In this document: one piece after another, positions 31,526 through 40,114 of the stretch
Numbering within the stretch: the stretch's first letter is position 1
Layout of the letters: each line of letters opens with the position of its first letter
DNA from: DASWJQ01 sp964517315
Lineage (GTDB): Bacteria > Chloroflexota > Anaerolineae > Anaerolineales > E44-bin32
Direction of reading: 5' to 3'
Assembly (NCBI GenBank): GCA_964517315.1
Contig: CAZFCJ010000015.1
Span: 1 to 45,735, forward strand
Length of the DNA stretch: 45,735 nt
The notes under the pieces: model-generated
What the model was told of the DNA's origin: nothing
The model's database searches: none
Seen by the model: only the letters and a program-made list of their open reading frames with translations
Program-made: the position numbers and the translations under genes

Positions 31526-32605
31526 GTGGCATCAGAAACTCCATCCAGCAATTTGGCGCGAACCGAGATGATTTGCCGGCTTCGCTGGCAGCCTGGTCTG
31601 ATTGGCCTCTTGCTCTTCTCGGTCGCCTGTGGCCTCAGCCCGGCCGCGGCCACCAGCACGCCAACCCCCGAGCCGACGAGCACGACCGCTCCCACCCCCA
31701 CCGCTACCCTCGAGCCGGTCCCCGTTCTCATGGTGGAGGAATTGGAAGGGTTCGAGCCTCGCCGCGTTGTGTTCGCGAATCTCGAGTTCACTGTGACCGG
31801 GGTTCGCCGCTCCAACCAGGAGCTCAGATCCTATGGGGAGGGCGGCGAACCGATCGTCGACGAGGAGAACGCTTACGTCTACCTCGACATAAGCGCCCTG
31901 AACCGCCTGTCGAGCTCCATGTCAGAACGACTGACCCCGGAGATCTACAAGCTGATCCTGGGCGACCTCCAGGTTCCCGCCGTCCCACAGATGCAGTTTC
32001 TGTCGGAGCTGTCCGGCTTCATCCCCGCGGATTCGGGGGTGGATTCTTTCCTCGCGTTTCAAGTGCCCCCCGATGCCGAGCTGACCGATCCGGCCCTGGT
32101 GATCGGGGCGCCTCCGGACAGGCTGGCCCATTTGCCGCTCAGCGGACCCCTGCCGGAGCCCATCTTCCCGCTCGAGATCGAGGTCGAAAGTTCCGCCGAG
32201 GGGGTCGGACCGACCAACGGCGGCACCATCGTCTTCACCGTGCTCGGGGCAACTCTTTCGGAAGATAATCCCCACGAACACGCTACTTCACCAACCGGGG
32301 CGCGCGCGAACGAGGACGAGCTGTTTCTCGTTGTCCATGTCCGGGCGGAGAAGGTGAGCGGGCGCGGATCCGATTTGCTCGGGCATCACGGTGACGCCTT
32401 CCGGCTCCTGGTCGACGGCGTGCCGCGCGCGCCCTGGGACAGTGCCACCCACCCGTCGGGAAGCGTGGCCAGCCCCAGCGTGGATCCCGGCGCCGCGGTC
32501 GATGCCTGGGTGGCCTTCCTGATCCCGGTCGAAGCCAGCGAGCTGATCCTGCAGGTGGGCGATTTCGAGCAGGATCCGGGGCTCATCCCGTTGGAGCTGC
32601 CCTAG
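31526..32605 (+). CDS. Secreted lipoprotein with proline/threonine-rich linker and two DUF4352-like domains
   Basis: This is a predicted surface lipoprotein of 359 residues. GTG at 31526 is preceded by AAGGAG at good distance; an internal ATG at 31568 would give a more usual signal length. Lipobox FSVAC is followed by a linker of about 30 residues rich in Pro, Thr and Ala, a style common in Chloroflexota exported proteins. Two beta-rich repeats follow: residues about 55-210, and 220-359 starting GGTIVFTVLGATL. Each has a conserved alternating hydrophobic strand pattern ending in a LIL/VIG strand like DUF4352. The function is unknown. No catalytic motif is visible; ligand or surface binding is a guess. 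Confidence 0.75.
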   Translation: MASETPSSNLARTEMICRLRWQPGLIGLLLFSVACGLSPAAATSTPTPEPTSTTAPTPTATLEPVPVLMVEELEGFEPRRVVFANLEFTVTGVRRSNQELRSYGEGGEPIVDEENAYVYLDISALNRLSSSMSERLTPEIYKLILGDLQVPAVPQMQFLSELSGFIPADSGVDSFLAFQVPPDAELTDPALVIGAPPDRLAHLPLSGPLPEPIFPLEIEVESSAEGVGPTNGGTIVFTVLGATLSEDNPHEHATSPTGARANEDELFLVVHVRAEKVSGRGSDLLGHHGDAFRLLVDGVPRAPWDSATHPSGSVASPSVDPGAAVDAWVAFLIPVEASELILQVGDFEQDPGLIPLELP

Positions 32606-33075
32606 CCGGATCGGCAGCTTACGTCTCCGCCTCCCGCCTAATCGCCTGCTTGCCGAGAACCGGTCCGGCGGAGAAACAACCAACCCGCAGGCGCATTACG
32701 TTCGCCGGCCAGCGGTCGCGGTCCCCCGCATCTGCCCATACCGTGAATACAGGTTGACTTCTTCTCTCCCGGCCGCATCTCGACTCCGCCTGCTTGAAGT
32801 GACAAGTGCAAGGGCCTGTGCCGGTCATCGAGTGGTAATGGCGATGACGACGGAGTTGAAGGCGCAGGCTAGCCGCACTGAGCTGAGCAGTGCGCCGCCG
32901 CTCGAAGGATGGCCAGTCACACAAGGCCCCAAGATGGGATGCTCCGCTAGTTAGCGCCAGGGAAACGTTTCTCCCAGTTGAATTGCGCCTAGGCTGAGGC
33001 CGGCGATGGGGTCGCCCGTATTGACTCGGACCCCTGTTCATCGGAGCTGTATCTGAAGTCAACAGCGTCTGCCGC

Positions 33076-33104
33076 TTGACAGGCGGATTCAACGCCGATA
33101 AGCT
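33076..33104 (+). promoter_or_regulatory. Predicted promoter of the HutC-type regulator and molybdenum hydroxylase operon
   Basis: TTGACA (33076-33081), 17 bases, TAAGCT (33099-33104). The -35 is perfect and the -10 weak, but the same pair at the same spacing precedes the cluster regulator at 30043-30071, which supports it. Confidence 0.45.
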
Positions 33105-33117
33105 GAACTTGATTAGT

Positions 33118-33127
33118 CGTCTAGACG
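33118..33127 (+). promoter_or_regulatory. HutC-type GntR operator
   Basis: A perfect 10-bp palindrome, CGTCTAGACG, contains GTCTAGAC, an exact match to the HutC-subfamily operator form GT-N-TA-N-AC. It lies nine bases before the ATG of a HutC-subfamily regulator and downstream of the predicted promoter, so autorepression is likely. Confidence 0.65.
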
Positions 33128-33136
33128 TCCGGATCA

Positions 33137-33895
33137 ATGATGTCTCACGAGCCCGAGTTTCCCATCTCGGTTGACCGAGAGAGTCCGACACCTCTCTACT
33201 ACCAGCTCAAAGAGCAGCTGGCGCTGCTGATTCGCAACGGCACCTACCGGCCCGGCAGTCGCCTGCCCTCCGAAGCCGAACTGGTGCGCCAGCTTGAGGT
33301 CAGCCGGGGCACTGTCCGCCAGGCGATCGATCTGCTGGTGAACGAGGGCCGGCTCGAACGCGAACAGGGGCGCGGAACCTACGTCCGCCAGTCGCCGCCT
33401 TCGCTCCGTATGGCGCAGCGCTTCACCAGCTTCGCCGAGGACATGCGCGAGATGAACGTCGTGTTCACCACTCGCGTGTTGGACAAAAAGATTGTGCCCG
33501 CCAAGGGCCGGCTGATCGACAAGTTGAACGTGAGTACAAATGAAAAGCTGATCTACCTCGAGCGGCTCGGCGACATCGAGGGCGAACCCTTCGTGCTGGG
33601 TTTTACCTACCTGCCTTACGCCCGCTGCCCCGGCCTGCTCGACGAGGAGCTCACGGACTCCTCGCTCTATGCCGTGCTGGAGCAGAAATACGGGCTGCGT
33701 CTGGCCCGGGCGGAACGGACGCTGGAAGCGGCGATCGCCGACGAACACGAAGCCGAACTGCTTCAAATCCAGCGCGGGGCCCCGATTCACTTCATGCACA
33801 ACCTGGCCTACCTCGACGACGGCCAACCGATTGAGTACTCCCGGCTGCGCTTTCGGGGCGACCGCAGCCGGATCACCTTCGAGGTGCTGCGCTGA
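33137..33895 (+). CDS. GntR-family (HutC/UTRA subfamily) transcriptional regulator
   Basis: This is a DNA-binding regulator of 252 residues. The winged helix domain is at about 12-85, with PLYYQLKEQLALLI, LPSEAELVRQLEVSRGTVRQ and the wing GRGTYVRQ. The C-terminal UTRA ligand domain (about 95-250) ends in the characteristic IEYSRLRFRGDRSRITFEV. ATG at 33137 or 33140 would serve. It is about 86 bases before the first gene of the molybdenum hydroxylase set on the same strand, so it probably controls it. Effectors of HutC proteins range from urocanate to sugars; none can be named here. The matching operator is in its own leader. Confidence 0.93.
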   Translation: MMSHEPEFPISVDRESPTPLYYQLKEQLALLIRNGTYRPGSRLPSEAELVRQLEVSRGTVRQAIDLLVNEGRLEREQGRGTYVRQSPPSLRMAQRFTSFAEDMREMNVVFTTRVLDKKIVPAKGRLIDKLNVSTNEKLIYLERLGDIEGEPFVLGFTYLPYARCPGLLDEELTDSSLYAVLEQKYGLRLARAERTLEAAIADEHEAELLQIQRGAPIHFMHNLAYLDDGQPIEYSRLRFRGDRSRITFEVLR

Positions 33896-33981
33896 CACAG
33901 AAGCTGGGCTGACCAGCGGACCGCGGAGCGGTCGGGGGGACCCATTCCCGACCGGATCAAAATGAGGCGATAGGAACAGAG

Positions 33982-34434
33982 ATGGAAATCAACGGTTCAT
34001 TCGAATTGGACGCCCCGCTCGACAGAACGTGGGACTTCTTGCTCGACATCGAGCGGGTCGGCGCCTGCATGCCCGGCATGGAGTCGGTTGATGCGCTCGA
34101 CGACCGCACCTACCGTGGGACGCTCAAGGCGCAGGTCGGGCCGATCAAGGCCCGCTTCTCCGGGACAGCCACGCTGACCGAGGTCGAGCATCCGTCCCAC
34201 ATCAAGGCCGCCATCGAGGGCGACGATCAAACCAGCGCCACCTCGGTCAAAGCCAGCTTCACCTCCTCGCTGGTGGAGATCGACGGGGGGACCCGGGTCG
34301 ACTACACCATGGACATCACACTGCGAGGACGTTTGGCCCAGTTCGGCGCGCCCGTCTTCCGGGCCGTCGCCAAGAAGATGACGGACGATTTCGTCAGCTG
34401 CCTGCAGGACTCGATTGACGGACCGCAGGAGTGA
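33982..34434 (+). CDS. CoxG-like SRPBCC-family protein
   Basis: This small SRPBCC/START-fold protein has 150 residues. The N-terminus INGSFELDAPLDRTWDFLLD and the core MPGMESVDALDDRTYRG match CoxG (carbon monoxide dehydrogenase subunit G family), whose members help recruit or mature molybdenum hydroxylases at the membrane. The long C-terminal membrane anchor of true CoxG is absent; the protein ends shortly after the SRPBCC fold. AGGA lies upstream of the ATG. It overlaps the next gene by four bases (GTGA) and is the first gene of the hydroxylase operon. Confidence 0.88.
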   Translation: MEINGSFELDAPLDRTWDFLLDIERVGACMPGMESVDALDDRTYRGTLKAQVGPIKARFSGTATLTEVEHPSHIKAAIEGDDQTSATSVKASFTSSLVEIDGGTRVDYTMDITLRGRLAQFGAPVFRAVAKKMTDDFVSCLQDSIDGPQE

Positions 34435-35291
34435 AGATCCCCGACTACGTGCGGCCTGGCGCGCTACGCGAAGCGCTCGAGTTGCTCGACGAGCACGGCG
34501 ACGAGGCCAAGATCCTCGCCGGGGGCACGGCGCTCAACTTGCTGCTGCAGCAGAAGCTGATCGCACCGCAGCTGCTCATCGACGTGAGCGAGCTGCCGAA
34601 ACTGGCTGATGTCCAACGGCAATTTGACGGCCTCCACATCGGGCCGCTCGCCCGCCTTCGTCAGCTCGAACTTTCCGACGCCGTGCGCTCGACCTACCCG
34701 GGTTTGGCGCAGTGCATCGGATCTGTGGCCAACATCCGCATTCGCAATCAGGCCACATTGGGCGGCAACCTGGCCGAAGCCGACTACGCCTCCGATCCGC
34801 CGACATTTCTGCTCATTCTCAACGCCAGCGTCGAGTTGTCCAGTTGGAACGGCACCCGTCGGCTGGATCTGTCCGACTTTCTCCTGGGCATGTACACAAC
34901 GGCGCTCGAACCCGGAGAACTCATCACCGACATCATTGTTCCCCCCCTGCCTTCCGAATACAGCATGACCTACATCAAGTTCAAGACCCGCTCGTCCGAG
35001 GATCGGCCCTGCTTGGGCGTGGCAGCCATGCTGGCCATGGAGGAGGATCAGGTTGTCGATCTCCGGCTGGCAGTGGGCGCGGCCAGTGGGGTCCCCGTCC
35101 GCTTACCCGAGGCGGAGGCCCTGGCCCGCGGTGAGCGGCTCACGGAGCCCCGCGTGGCCGACATCGCAGACGCCTACGCGGACGGCGTCGACACCCTGGA
35201 CGACCTGCGCGGCTCGTCCTGGTACCGCACGCAGATGATCCGCACCCACGTCAAGCGCGCCTTGGAGGAACTCACGAATGGCCGTCGGTAA
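34431..35291 (+). CDS. Molybdenum hydroxylase FAD-binding (medium) subunit
   Basis: This is the FAD subunit of a xanthine dehydrogenase/CoxM family enzyme, 286 residues. FAD-binding motifs are AGGTALNLL near residue 31 and ATLGGNLAEADYASDPP at about 106-122. The C-terminal CO-dehydrogenase flavoprotein domain follows, ending near the stop. The start is a GTG at 34431 that overlaps the stop of the CoxG-like gene. It passes electrons from the 2Fe-2S subunit to the final acceptor. The gene overlaps the large subunit by 14 bases, showing tight coupling of the subunits. Confidence 0.92.
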   Translation: MKIPDYVRPGALREALELLDEHGDEAKILAGGTALNLLLQQKLIAPQLLIDVSELPKLADVQRQFDGLHIGPLARLRQLELSDAVRSTYPGLAQCIGSVANIRIRNQATLGGNLAEADYASDPPTFLLILNASVELSSWNGTRRLDLSDFLLGMYTTALEPGELITDIIVPPLPSEYSMTYIKFKTRSSEDRPCLGVAAMLAMEEDQVVDLRLAVGAASGVPVRLPEAEALARGERLTEPRVADIADAYADGVDTLDDLRGSSWYRTQMIRTHVKRALEELTNGRR

Positions 35292-37512
35292 GCCCTTACC
35301 GCTGCTGGACTCGCGGGACCGGGTCCGTGGGACGACTCCGTACGCCTCCACACTTCGACTCCCCGACATGCTGGAGGCCAAAGTCATGCGCAGTCCTGTC
35401 CCGCACGCCAGGATCGCGCGCCTCGACATCGAGAGCGCCCTTCAGATGCCCGACGTCGTGGCGGTGGTTACATCGGCTGACTTTAAAGCCGGAAGTGATC
35501 TCAACCTGTACTACGGCCACGCCCAGGATCAGCCGGTCGTCGCCCACGAACGGGTGCGGCATATCGGCGAGCCCATCGCGCTTGTGGCGGCCGAGTCGGC
35601 CCGGGCTGCCGAGGCCGCGATCCAGCGGATCCGAGTGGACTATGAGGAGCTGCCGGCGGTCTTCGAGATGCTCGACGCGCTGCACCCCTCGGCGCCCATG
35701 CTGCACGCCCGCTACCCGGGCAACTTGCTCAATCACGCTAAGCTGCGCCGCGGTGACCTGGAGGCCGGTTTCGAGAGCGCGGACGAGATCATCGAGGAGA
35801 CTTTCAGCAGCCCCCTGGCGCATCAAGCGGCGCTGGAGCCGCAGGTGGCCATCGCAAAGTGGGAGAACGGCTCGCTGACCGTGTGGACGGGCACGCAGTC
35901 CCCCTACACGGTCCGGCGCGAGCTGGCCGCGATCTTGGGTCTCCCGGAGGATGCCGTCCGAATTATCGTGCCGCCGCTGGGCGGCGGCTTTGGCAGCAAA
36001 GGCAACGTACGGATTCAACCGCTGGCCGCCGCGCTGGCATATAAGGTGCCCGGCCGTCCGGTGCGGCTCGAACTCGCGCGCGCCGAAGAGTTCGTGACCG
36101 TCACCAAGCACGAAGCCGTCGTTCGCATCCGCTCCGGCGTCAAGAGCGACGGCACCCTGACGGCCCGCCGGATCACATCGTATTGGAACGGGGGCGCTTA
36201 CGCCTCCTCGAGTCTGCATCTGGTGCCGGCGGGTATGCTCCGCTCGATTGGACCCTACAGGATTCCGGCGGTCTGGGTCGACGCCTATGGCATCTACACC
36301 AATCTGCCGCCGGCGGCCGCGTTCAGAGGCGCCGCCAGCTCTCAGACGGCCTGGGCCCACGAATCGCACATGGACACGATCGCGCAGCGCCTCCAGATGG
36401 ATCCGCTGGAGCTGCGGCGCAGGAACCTGCTCCGTTCCGGCGACACGTTCGCCACCGGCGAGGTGATCGGTGAGGCTCACTTCGTCGAGTGCCTGGAGGC
36501 CGCCGCGCAGGACCTCGGTTGGGATAGGCCTCTGGAGCGAGCGCCGAATCCCACCCTCCGGCGCGGGCGGGGACTGGGCGTGATGATGAAACATACAATT
36601 CCGAATTCAAGATCCGAGTGCCGGCTCGAACTTGAACGCGACGGCACAGTCAGGCTTTACACGAGCACGGTCGAGATGGGGCAGGGATCCCACACCGCGC
36701 TGGCCCAGATCTGCGCCCAGGCCCTCGACCTCTCATTCGACCGGGTTCGCGTGGTGGGACCGGACACCGAGCGCACCCCCTTCGACACCCAGACCGCCTC
36801 CAGCCGGGCGACATTCACGATGGGCAACGCCGTCCGGGACGCCGCCGGCTCACTGCGGCGCAACCTGCTGGAGGCCAGCGCCGATCTGCTGTCGCTGCCG
36901 GTGGAGGACCTTCAGCTCAGCGAGGGGCGAGTGCGGGCCGTTGGGGACCCCGACATTCACCTGTCGTTGACTGACATATTGAGCCGGTTGGAGGTCGAAA
37001 GTCTGTCCGCCGACGGGGCGTTCACAACCGAGGAAGGCCAGTTGGACCCGGATACCGGCCAGGGGCTTTCAACGCCGCACTGGCATCAGGGCGCGGGGGC
37101 GTGCGAGGTGGAGGTCGACCTCGCGAGCGGACGGGTTCGAGTCCTCCGCTACCACTCGTCGGCCTTCGCCGGCCAGGTCATCAATCCCAACCTGGCTCGA
37201 CTTCAGAACGACGGCAACGTCGTGTTCGGATTGGGGCCCGCACTCATGGAGGAAGTCGTTGTGGATGGTGGCCAGATCACCAACGCCAATCTGGCCGACT
37301 ACATGATCCCTTCGATGCTGGACATTCCGACCGAGTTGGAGACCAATCTCCTCGAGTCTGAATCCGGATCGATTCACGGCCTGGGCGAGATGACACTCCC
37401 CCCCGTGGCGCCGGCCATCGCTAACGCCATCTACGACGCCGTCGGGGTCCGCATTCGAGAGCTGCCGATCACACCCGAGAAGGTCTACAAGGAGCTGCAA
37501 CGTGACCGCTAG
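35278..37512 (+). CDS. Molybdenum hydroxylase large (molybdopterin-binding) subunit, not a CO dehydrogenase
   Basis: This catalytic subunit of a xanthine dehydrogenase/aldehyde oxidase family enzyme has 744 residues. Molybdopterin-binding motif PLGGGFGSKG is at about 233-242 and MGQGSHTALAQI further on. The proton-abstracting glutamate is in GLGEMTLPP (Glu704). The active-site loop reads AFRGAASSQ (about 347-355): it lacks the AYRCSFR cysteine of true aerobic CO dehydrogenase, so CO oxidation is excluded, and the arginine that in xanthine dehydrogenases contacts purine is retained. Hydroxylation of an N-heterocycle or aldehyde is expected. It lies between the FAD and 2Fe-2S subunits in the CoxM-L-S order. 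Confidence 0.92.
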   Translation: MAVGKPLPLLDSRDRVRGTTPYASTLRLPDMLEAKVMRSPVPHARIARLDIESALQMPDVVAVVTSADFKAGSDLNLYYGHAQDQPVVAHERVRHIGEPIALVAAESARAAEAAIQRIRVDYEELPAVFEMLDALHPSAPMLHARYPGNLLNHAKLRRGDLEAGFESADEIIEETFSSPLAHQAALEPQVAIAKWENGSLTVWTGTQSPYTVRRELAAILGLPEDAVRIIVPPLGGGFGSKGNVRIQPLAAALAYKVPGRPVRLELARAEEFVTVTKHEAVVRIRSGVKSDGTLTARRITSYWNGGAYASSSLHLVPAGMLRSIGPYRIPAVWVDAYGIYTNLPPAAAFRGAASSQTAWAHESHMDTIAQRLQMDPLELRRRNLLRSGDTFATGEVIGEAHFVECLEAAAQDLGWDRPLERAPNPTLRRGRGLGVMMKHTIPNSRSECRLELERDGTVRLYTSTVEMGQGSHTALAQICAQALDLSFDRVRVVGPDTERTPFDTQTASSRATFTMGNAVRDAAGSLRRNLLEASADLLSLPVEDLQLSEGRVRAVGDPDIHLSLTDILSRLEVESLSADGAFTTEEGQLDPDTGQGLSTPHWHQGAGACEVEVDLASGRVRVLRYHSSAFAGQVINPNLARLQNDGNVVFGLGPALMEEVVVDGGQITNANLADYMIPSMLDIPTELETNLLESESGSIHGLGEMTLPPVAPAIANAIYDAVGVRIRELPITPEKVYKELQRDR

Positions 37513-37999
37513 CGCCCCAAAACACGCGATCATACTGAACGTCAACGGCAGCAGCTACGACGTCCAGGTCGACACGAGCATGACGCTGCTCGAGGTCCTC
37601 AACGACTCGCTCGAACTGCACGGGGCGCGGGGCTCCTGCGGGATCGGGATGTGCGGAACATGCACAGTGCTTGTCGAAGGCAAGCCCTTCAGCAGCTGCT
37701 TGTTGCTGCCCCACCAGGTCGAAGGCAAGGAGATCCGCACGGTCGAAGGCCTCGCCCAGGACGGGGAACTGCACCCGGTCCAACAAGCCTATGTCGATCA
37801 CGCCGCGTTTCAGTGCGCTTACTGCACGCCGGGGTTCATCCTTTCCACAGTCGCACTGCTCGAGGAGGACCCCCACCCTACCGACGACGCGATCCGACAC
37901 TACCTGGCGGGGAACCTCTGCCGCTGCGGCAGCTACGTTCATATCCTGAAGGCCGTGCGCGCGAGCGCTGCGGGGCTCGGCCCCACCGAGGAGGGATGA
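37502..37999 (+). CDS. Molybdenum hydroxylase 2Fe-2S (small) subunit
   Basis: This is the iron-sulfur subunit, 165 residues. The plant-type 2Fe-2S ligands are Cys46, 51, 54 and 66 (GSCGIGMCGTC and SSC). The all-helical second cluster domain has Cys105, 108, 140 and 142 (CAYCTPGF, LCRCGSY). The GTG start at 37502 overlaps the large-subunit gene by 11 bases, and its stop overlaps the start of the HAD gene as ATGA. All eight cluster cysteines are present, so electron transfer from molybdenum to FAD should be intact. Confidence 0.94.
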   Translation: MTASAPKHAIILNVNGSSYDVQVDTSMTLLEVLNDSLELHGARGSCGIGMCGTCTVLVEGKPFSSCLLLPHQVEGKEIRTVEGLAQDGELHPVQQAYVDHAAFQCAYCTPGFILSTVALLEEDPHPTDDAIRHYLAGNLCRCGSYVHILKAVRASAAGLGPTEEG

Positions 38000-38730
38000 T
38001 CCGCGCCTTCTTCTTCGACTTCAACCAGACGCTGGTCCGCTGCGCGCCTTGGATCGAACTCGAGGTGCGGACGTTTCCGCGCCAGATACTCCGTTCGCTG
38101 TCAGCGCAGGCGCTGATCCCCCAGCCCAGTGACCATGACCTCCAGCACGCCCAGACCTTGTTCCAGGCTCGGCGGAGGAGCGCAAATCGGACCGGCGTGG
38201 AGTCTTCCCACATGCAGGACCTGACGGCCATCCTGAGGGCGCTCGGTCGGGAGGGAACCATCGCCGACGAGCGGCTCGAGCGGAGCGTGGCCGCTCTCCA
38301 CCGCGAATGCCTGCCGATGGCGCAGGCGCTGCCCGGCGCTCAGATGGTCCTGGAGAGATTGCGGGACCGGGGGGTGCGGCTGGCGGTCATCTCGAACGCC
38401 GCATTCGCGCCGTTCGTGTACTGGGGACTGGAGGCGTTCGACCTGCTCGAACACTTTGAGTTTTGTCTGGTATCGGCCGATACCGGCCTGCGTAAGCCCC
38501 GCAGGGCGATGTTTCAAATGGCGTTGACGCGGATGGGGCTGGAAGTCAGCCAAGCGGTGCACGTGGGCGATGATTTGAAGAAGGACATCGTAGCCGCGAA
38601 CCTCCATGGCCTCAAGACAGTATGGCTCGGCGGGGACACGACTCTCACCTCGAGCCAGCGTGAAGCGCCCGCCGACTTGATCGCGGCCAGCTTGGACGAC
38701 ATACTGGATTGGTTGCCCCGCCAGGAATGA
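37996..38730 (+). CDS. HAD-superfamily hydrolase with DxN in place of DxD
   Basis: This is a HAD-like phosphohydrolase of the YjjG/phosphoglycolate-phosphatase style, 244 residues, starting at the ATGA overlap with the 2Fe-2S gene; a longer frame over that gene is a chance opening. Motif I is FDFNQTL: the nucleophile Asp is present but the acid/base Asp two residues on is Asn. Motif II is ISNAA, motif III lysine is in GLRKPRRAMF, and motif IV is HVGDDLKKDI. The Asn variant is found in other HAD proteins, so activity may persist with different chemistry. Its place in the operon suggests it removes phosphate from a related metabolite or nucleotide. Confidence 0.85.
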   Translation: MIRAFFFDFNQTLVRCAPWIELEVRTFPRQILRSLSAQALIPQPSDHDLQHAQTLFQARRRSANRTGVESSHMQDLTAILRALGREGTIADERLERSVAALHRECLPMAQALPGAQMVLERLRDRGVRLAVISNAAFAPFVYWGLEAFDLLEHFEFCLVSADTGLRKPRRAMFQMALTRMGLEVSQAVHVGDDLKKDIVAANLHGLKTVWLGGDTTLTSSQREAPADLIAASLDDILDWLPRQE

Positions 38731-38881
38731 GCTGCGCTCGATGGACTCCCCGCTCCCCGGGAACCCCCAACCACTGAGAACCGAGATCGCAGGCGGCCTC
38801 GTGCTCCGTCAACTTGGATCTGATGGATTCTCCATCCATCCTTGGCTTAGGGTCGGGCAAATCGGCACCACCTCAATGCCC

Positions 38882-40051
38882 TTACAGAGCGGCCAGGGCC
38901 GCCGCCACCCCTTCGCCGGGCTGGACGGCGAATCCAAGCTCCAGCAGCGCCTGCTCGAGCGCCGCCAGCGCCACCACCACAGCCGTCGGCCGGGCCATGT
39001 AGCCCATGTGGCCGATCCGAATCAGCTTGCCCTCCAGCTCCTTCAGCGAACCGGATATCACCACGTTGTTCCGCTCCCTCATGAGGCGGATGATCTCGAC
39101 CGGCTCGATCCCTTCGGGCACCTCGATCGCCGTCACACAACTGGACTGGATCTCATCGCGGGCCGGCCACAGATCCAACCCCATGGCCTGGACGCCGGCC
39201 CGGCACGCTTGGGCCGCGCGCGTATGGCGGCCCCATCGCTCCTCCAAACCCTCTTCGAGGACCATGGACAGCGCCTCGTTGAGTCCGCTGATCTGGTTTA
39301 CGAACACCGTGAAGGGGAACCGACCCCCCTCCAGCCAAAGCTCGCGCCAATCCAGAAGACTCAGATAGGATCGACGCAGCGGCTTGGGATGGTTCAGTAT
39401 GGCATCCCACGCTCTCTCGCTCACGGACACCAGCGCCGAGCCGGGCGCCGCGCCGATGCATTTGTGCGGCCCGGCCACGCAAATGTCGACGCCCCATTCA
39501 TCGACGTCCAGTTCGATCCCGGCGAGTGACGAGACCGCGTCGACGATGGTGAGGGCCCCGTGATCTCGGGCCAGTTGGCAGATCTCCTTCACCGGATTGA
39601 CGGTTCCCGAAGGCGTCTCGCAGTGCACGACCGAGATGACCCGGATGTCGCCCTCACGCTCGAGCACCGCCTCCACCTGCGCAGGATCCACTGAATCGTT
39701 GTACGGGACACGAACTTCAAGCGGTTCGATCCCGCTGTAGCCATGAAAATGGCGCGCGTAGCTGGCCCCATAGACGCCTGAAACGAGCGCCAGGCACTTG
39801 TCGCCGGGCCGAACCACGCACGCGCTGGCCGCCTCCAGGCCGAGCACGGCCTCTCCCTGCATGATGACGACATCGCCCGTCGTCTGGAACACGCGGCTCA
39901 GTTTGTCGGTTGTGTCGTTGAAGAGGTCATGGAACTCAGGGTCATAGTGGTAGAGGATCTGCCGAGAATAGGCCTGGCGAACCCGATCGTGGATGTTGAC
40001 CGGGCCGGCGGCCATCGTGTACTTGTCACGACTCGCGCCTGAGTTGAGCAT
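38882..40051 (-). CDS. Alanine-glyoxylate-type aminotransferase (class V), copy 2
   Basis: This PLP aminotransferase has 389 residues from the ATG at 40051, which has AGGAG six bases before it. The PLP lysine is in AGPHKCIGAAPG (about Lys197), and VDAVSSLAGIELDVDEWGVD is the conserved PLP-aspartate region. GKLIRIGHM lies near the C-terminus. Relatives include alanine-glyoxylate, serine-glyoxylate and (S)-ureidoglycine-glyoxylate aminotransferases; the last belongs to purine breakdown, which would suit the facing molybdenum hydroxylase operon, but this is only a possibility. It is the last gene of the minus-strand set and converges on the HAD gene. Confidence 0.87.
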   Translation of the reverse strand: MLNSGASRDKYTMAAGPVNIHDRVRQAYSRQILYHYDPEFHDLFNDTTDKLSRVFQTTGDVVIMQGEAVLGLEAASACVVRPGDKCLALVSGVYGASYARHFHGYSGIEPLEVRVPYNDSVDPAQVEAVLEREGDIRVISVVHCETPSGTVNPVKEICQLARDHGALTIVDAVSSLAGIELDVDEWGVDICVAGPHKCIGAAPGSALVSVSERAWDAILNHPKPLRRSYLSLLDWRELWLEGGRFPFTVFVNQISGLNEALSMVLEEGLEERWGRHTRAAQACRAGVQAMGLDLWPARDEIQSSCVTAIEVPEGIEPVEIIRLMRERNNVVISGSLKELEGKLIRIGHMGYMARPTAVVVALAALEQALLELGFAVQPGEGVAAALAAL

Positions 40052-40114
40052 GGGCACTCCTGTTCCTCAGATAGGTGTCTACAGATTCGGCACCGGGTGG
40101 ACGGGTGGGTCGGA

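Larger units (their letters stand above)
32606..33136. other. 531-base gap with only the downstream promoter/operator
   Basis: No gene with recognisable motifs was found on either strand, and no strong terminator follows the lipoprotein gene. The right end holds the predicted promoter (33076-33104) and operator (33118-33127) of the HutC-type regulator. Confidence 0.55.

Noticed and set aside
33134..33898. Minus-strand open frame covering the HutC-type regulator
   Set aside because: It mirrors the regulator gene frame; the plus-strand protein has complete GntR and UTRA motifs.
35296..36594. Long minus-strand open frame of over 400 codons inside the molybdenum hydroxylase large subunit gene
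   Set aside because: It lies wholly antisense to a well-supported gene, has no family motifs and reflects high-G+C codon bias.
33982..37999. Aerobic carbon monoxide dehydrogenase operon
   Set aside because: The gene order fits, but the large subunit lacks the AYRCSFR cysteine loop.
38822..38836. Bidirectional terminator between the converging HAD and aminotransferase genes
   Set aside because: The hairpin has a 6-bp stem with low stability and no T-run on either strand.
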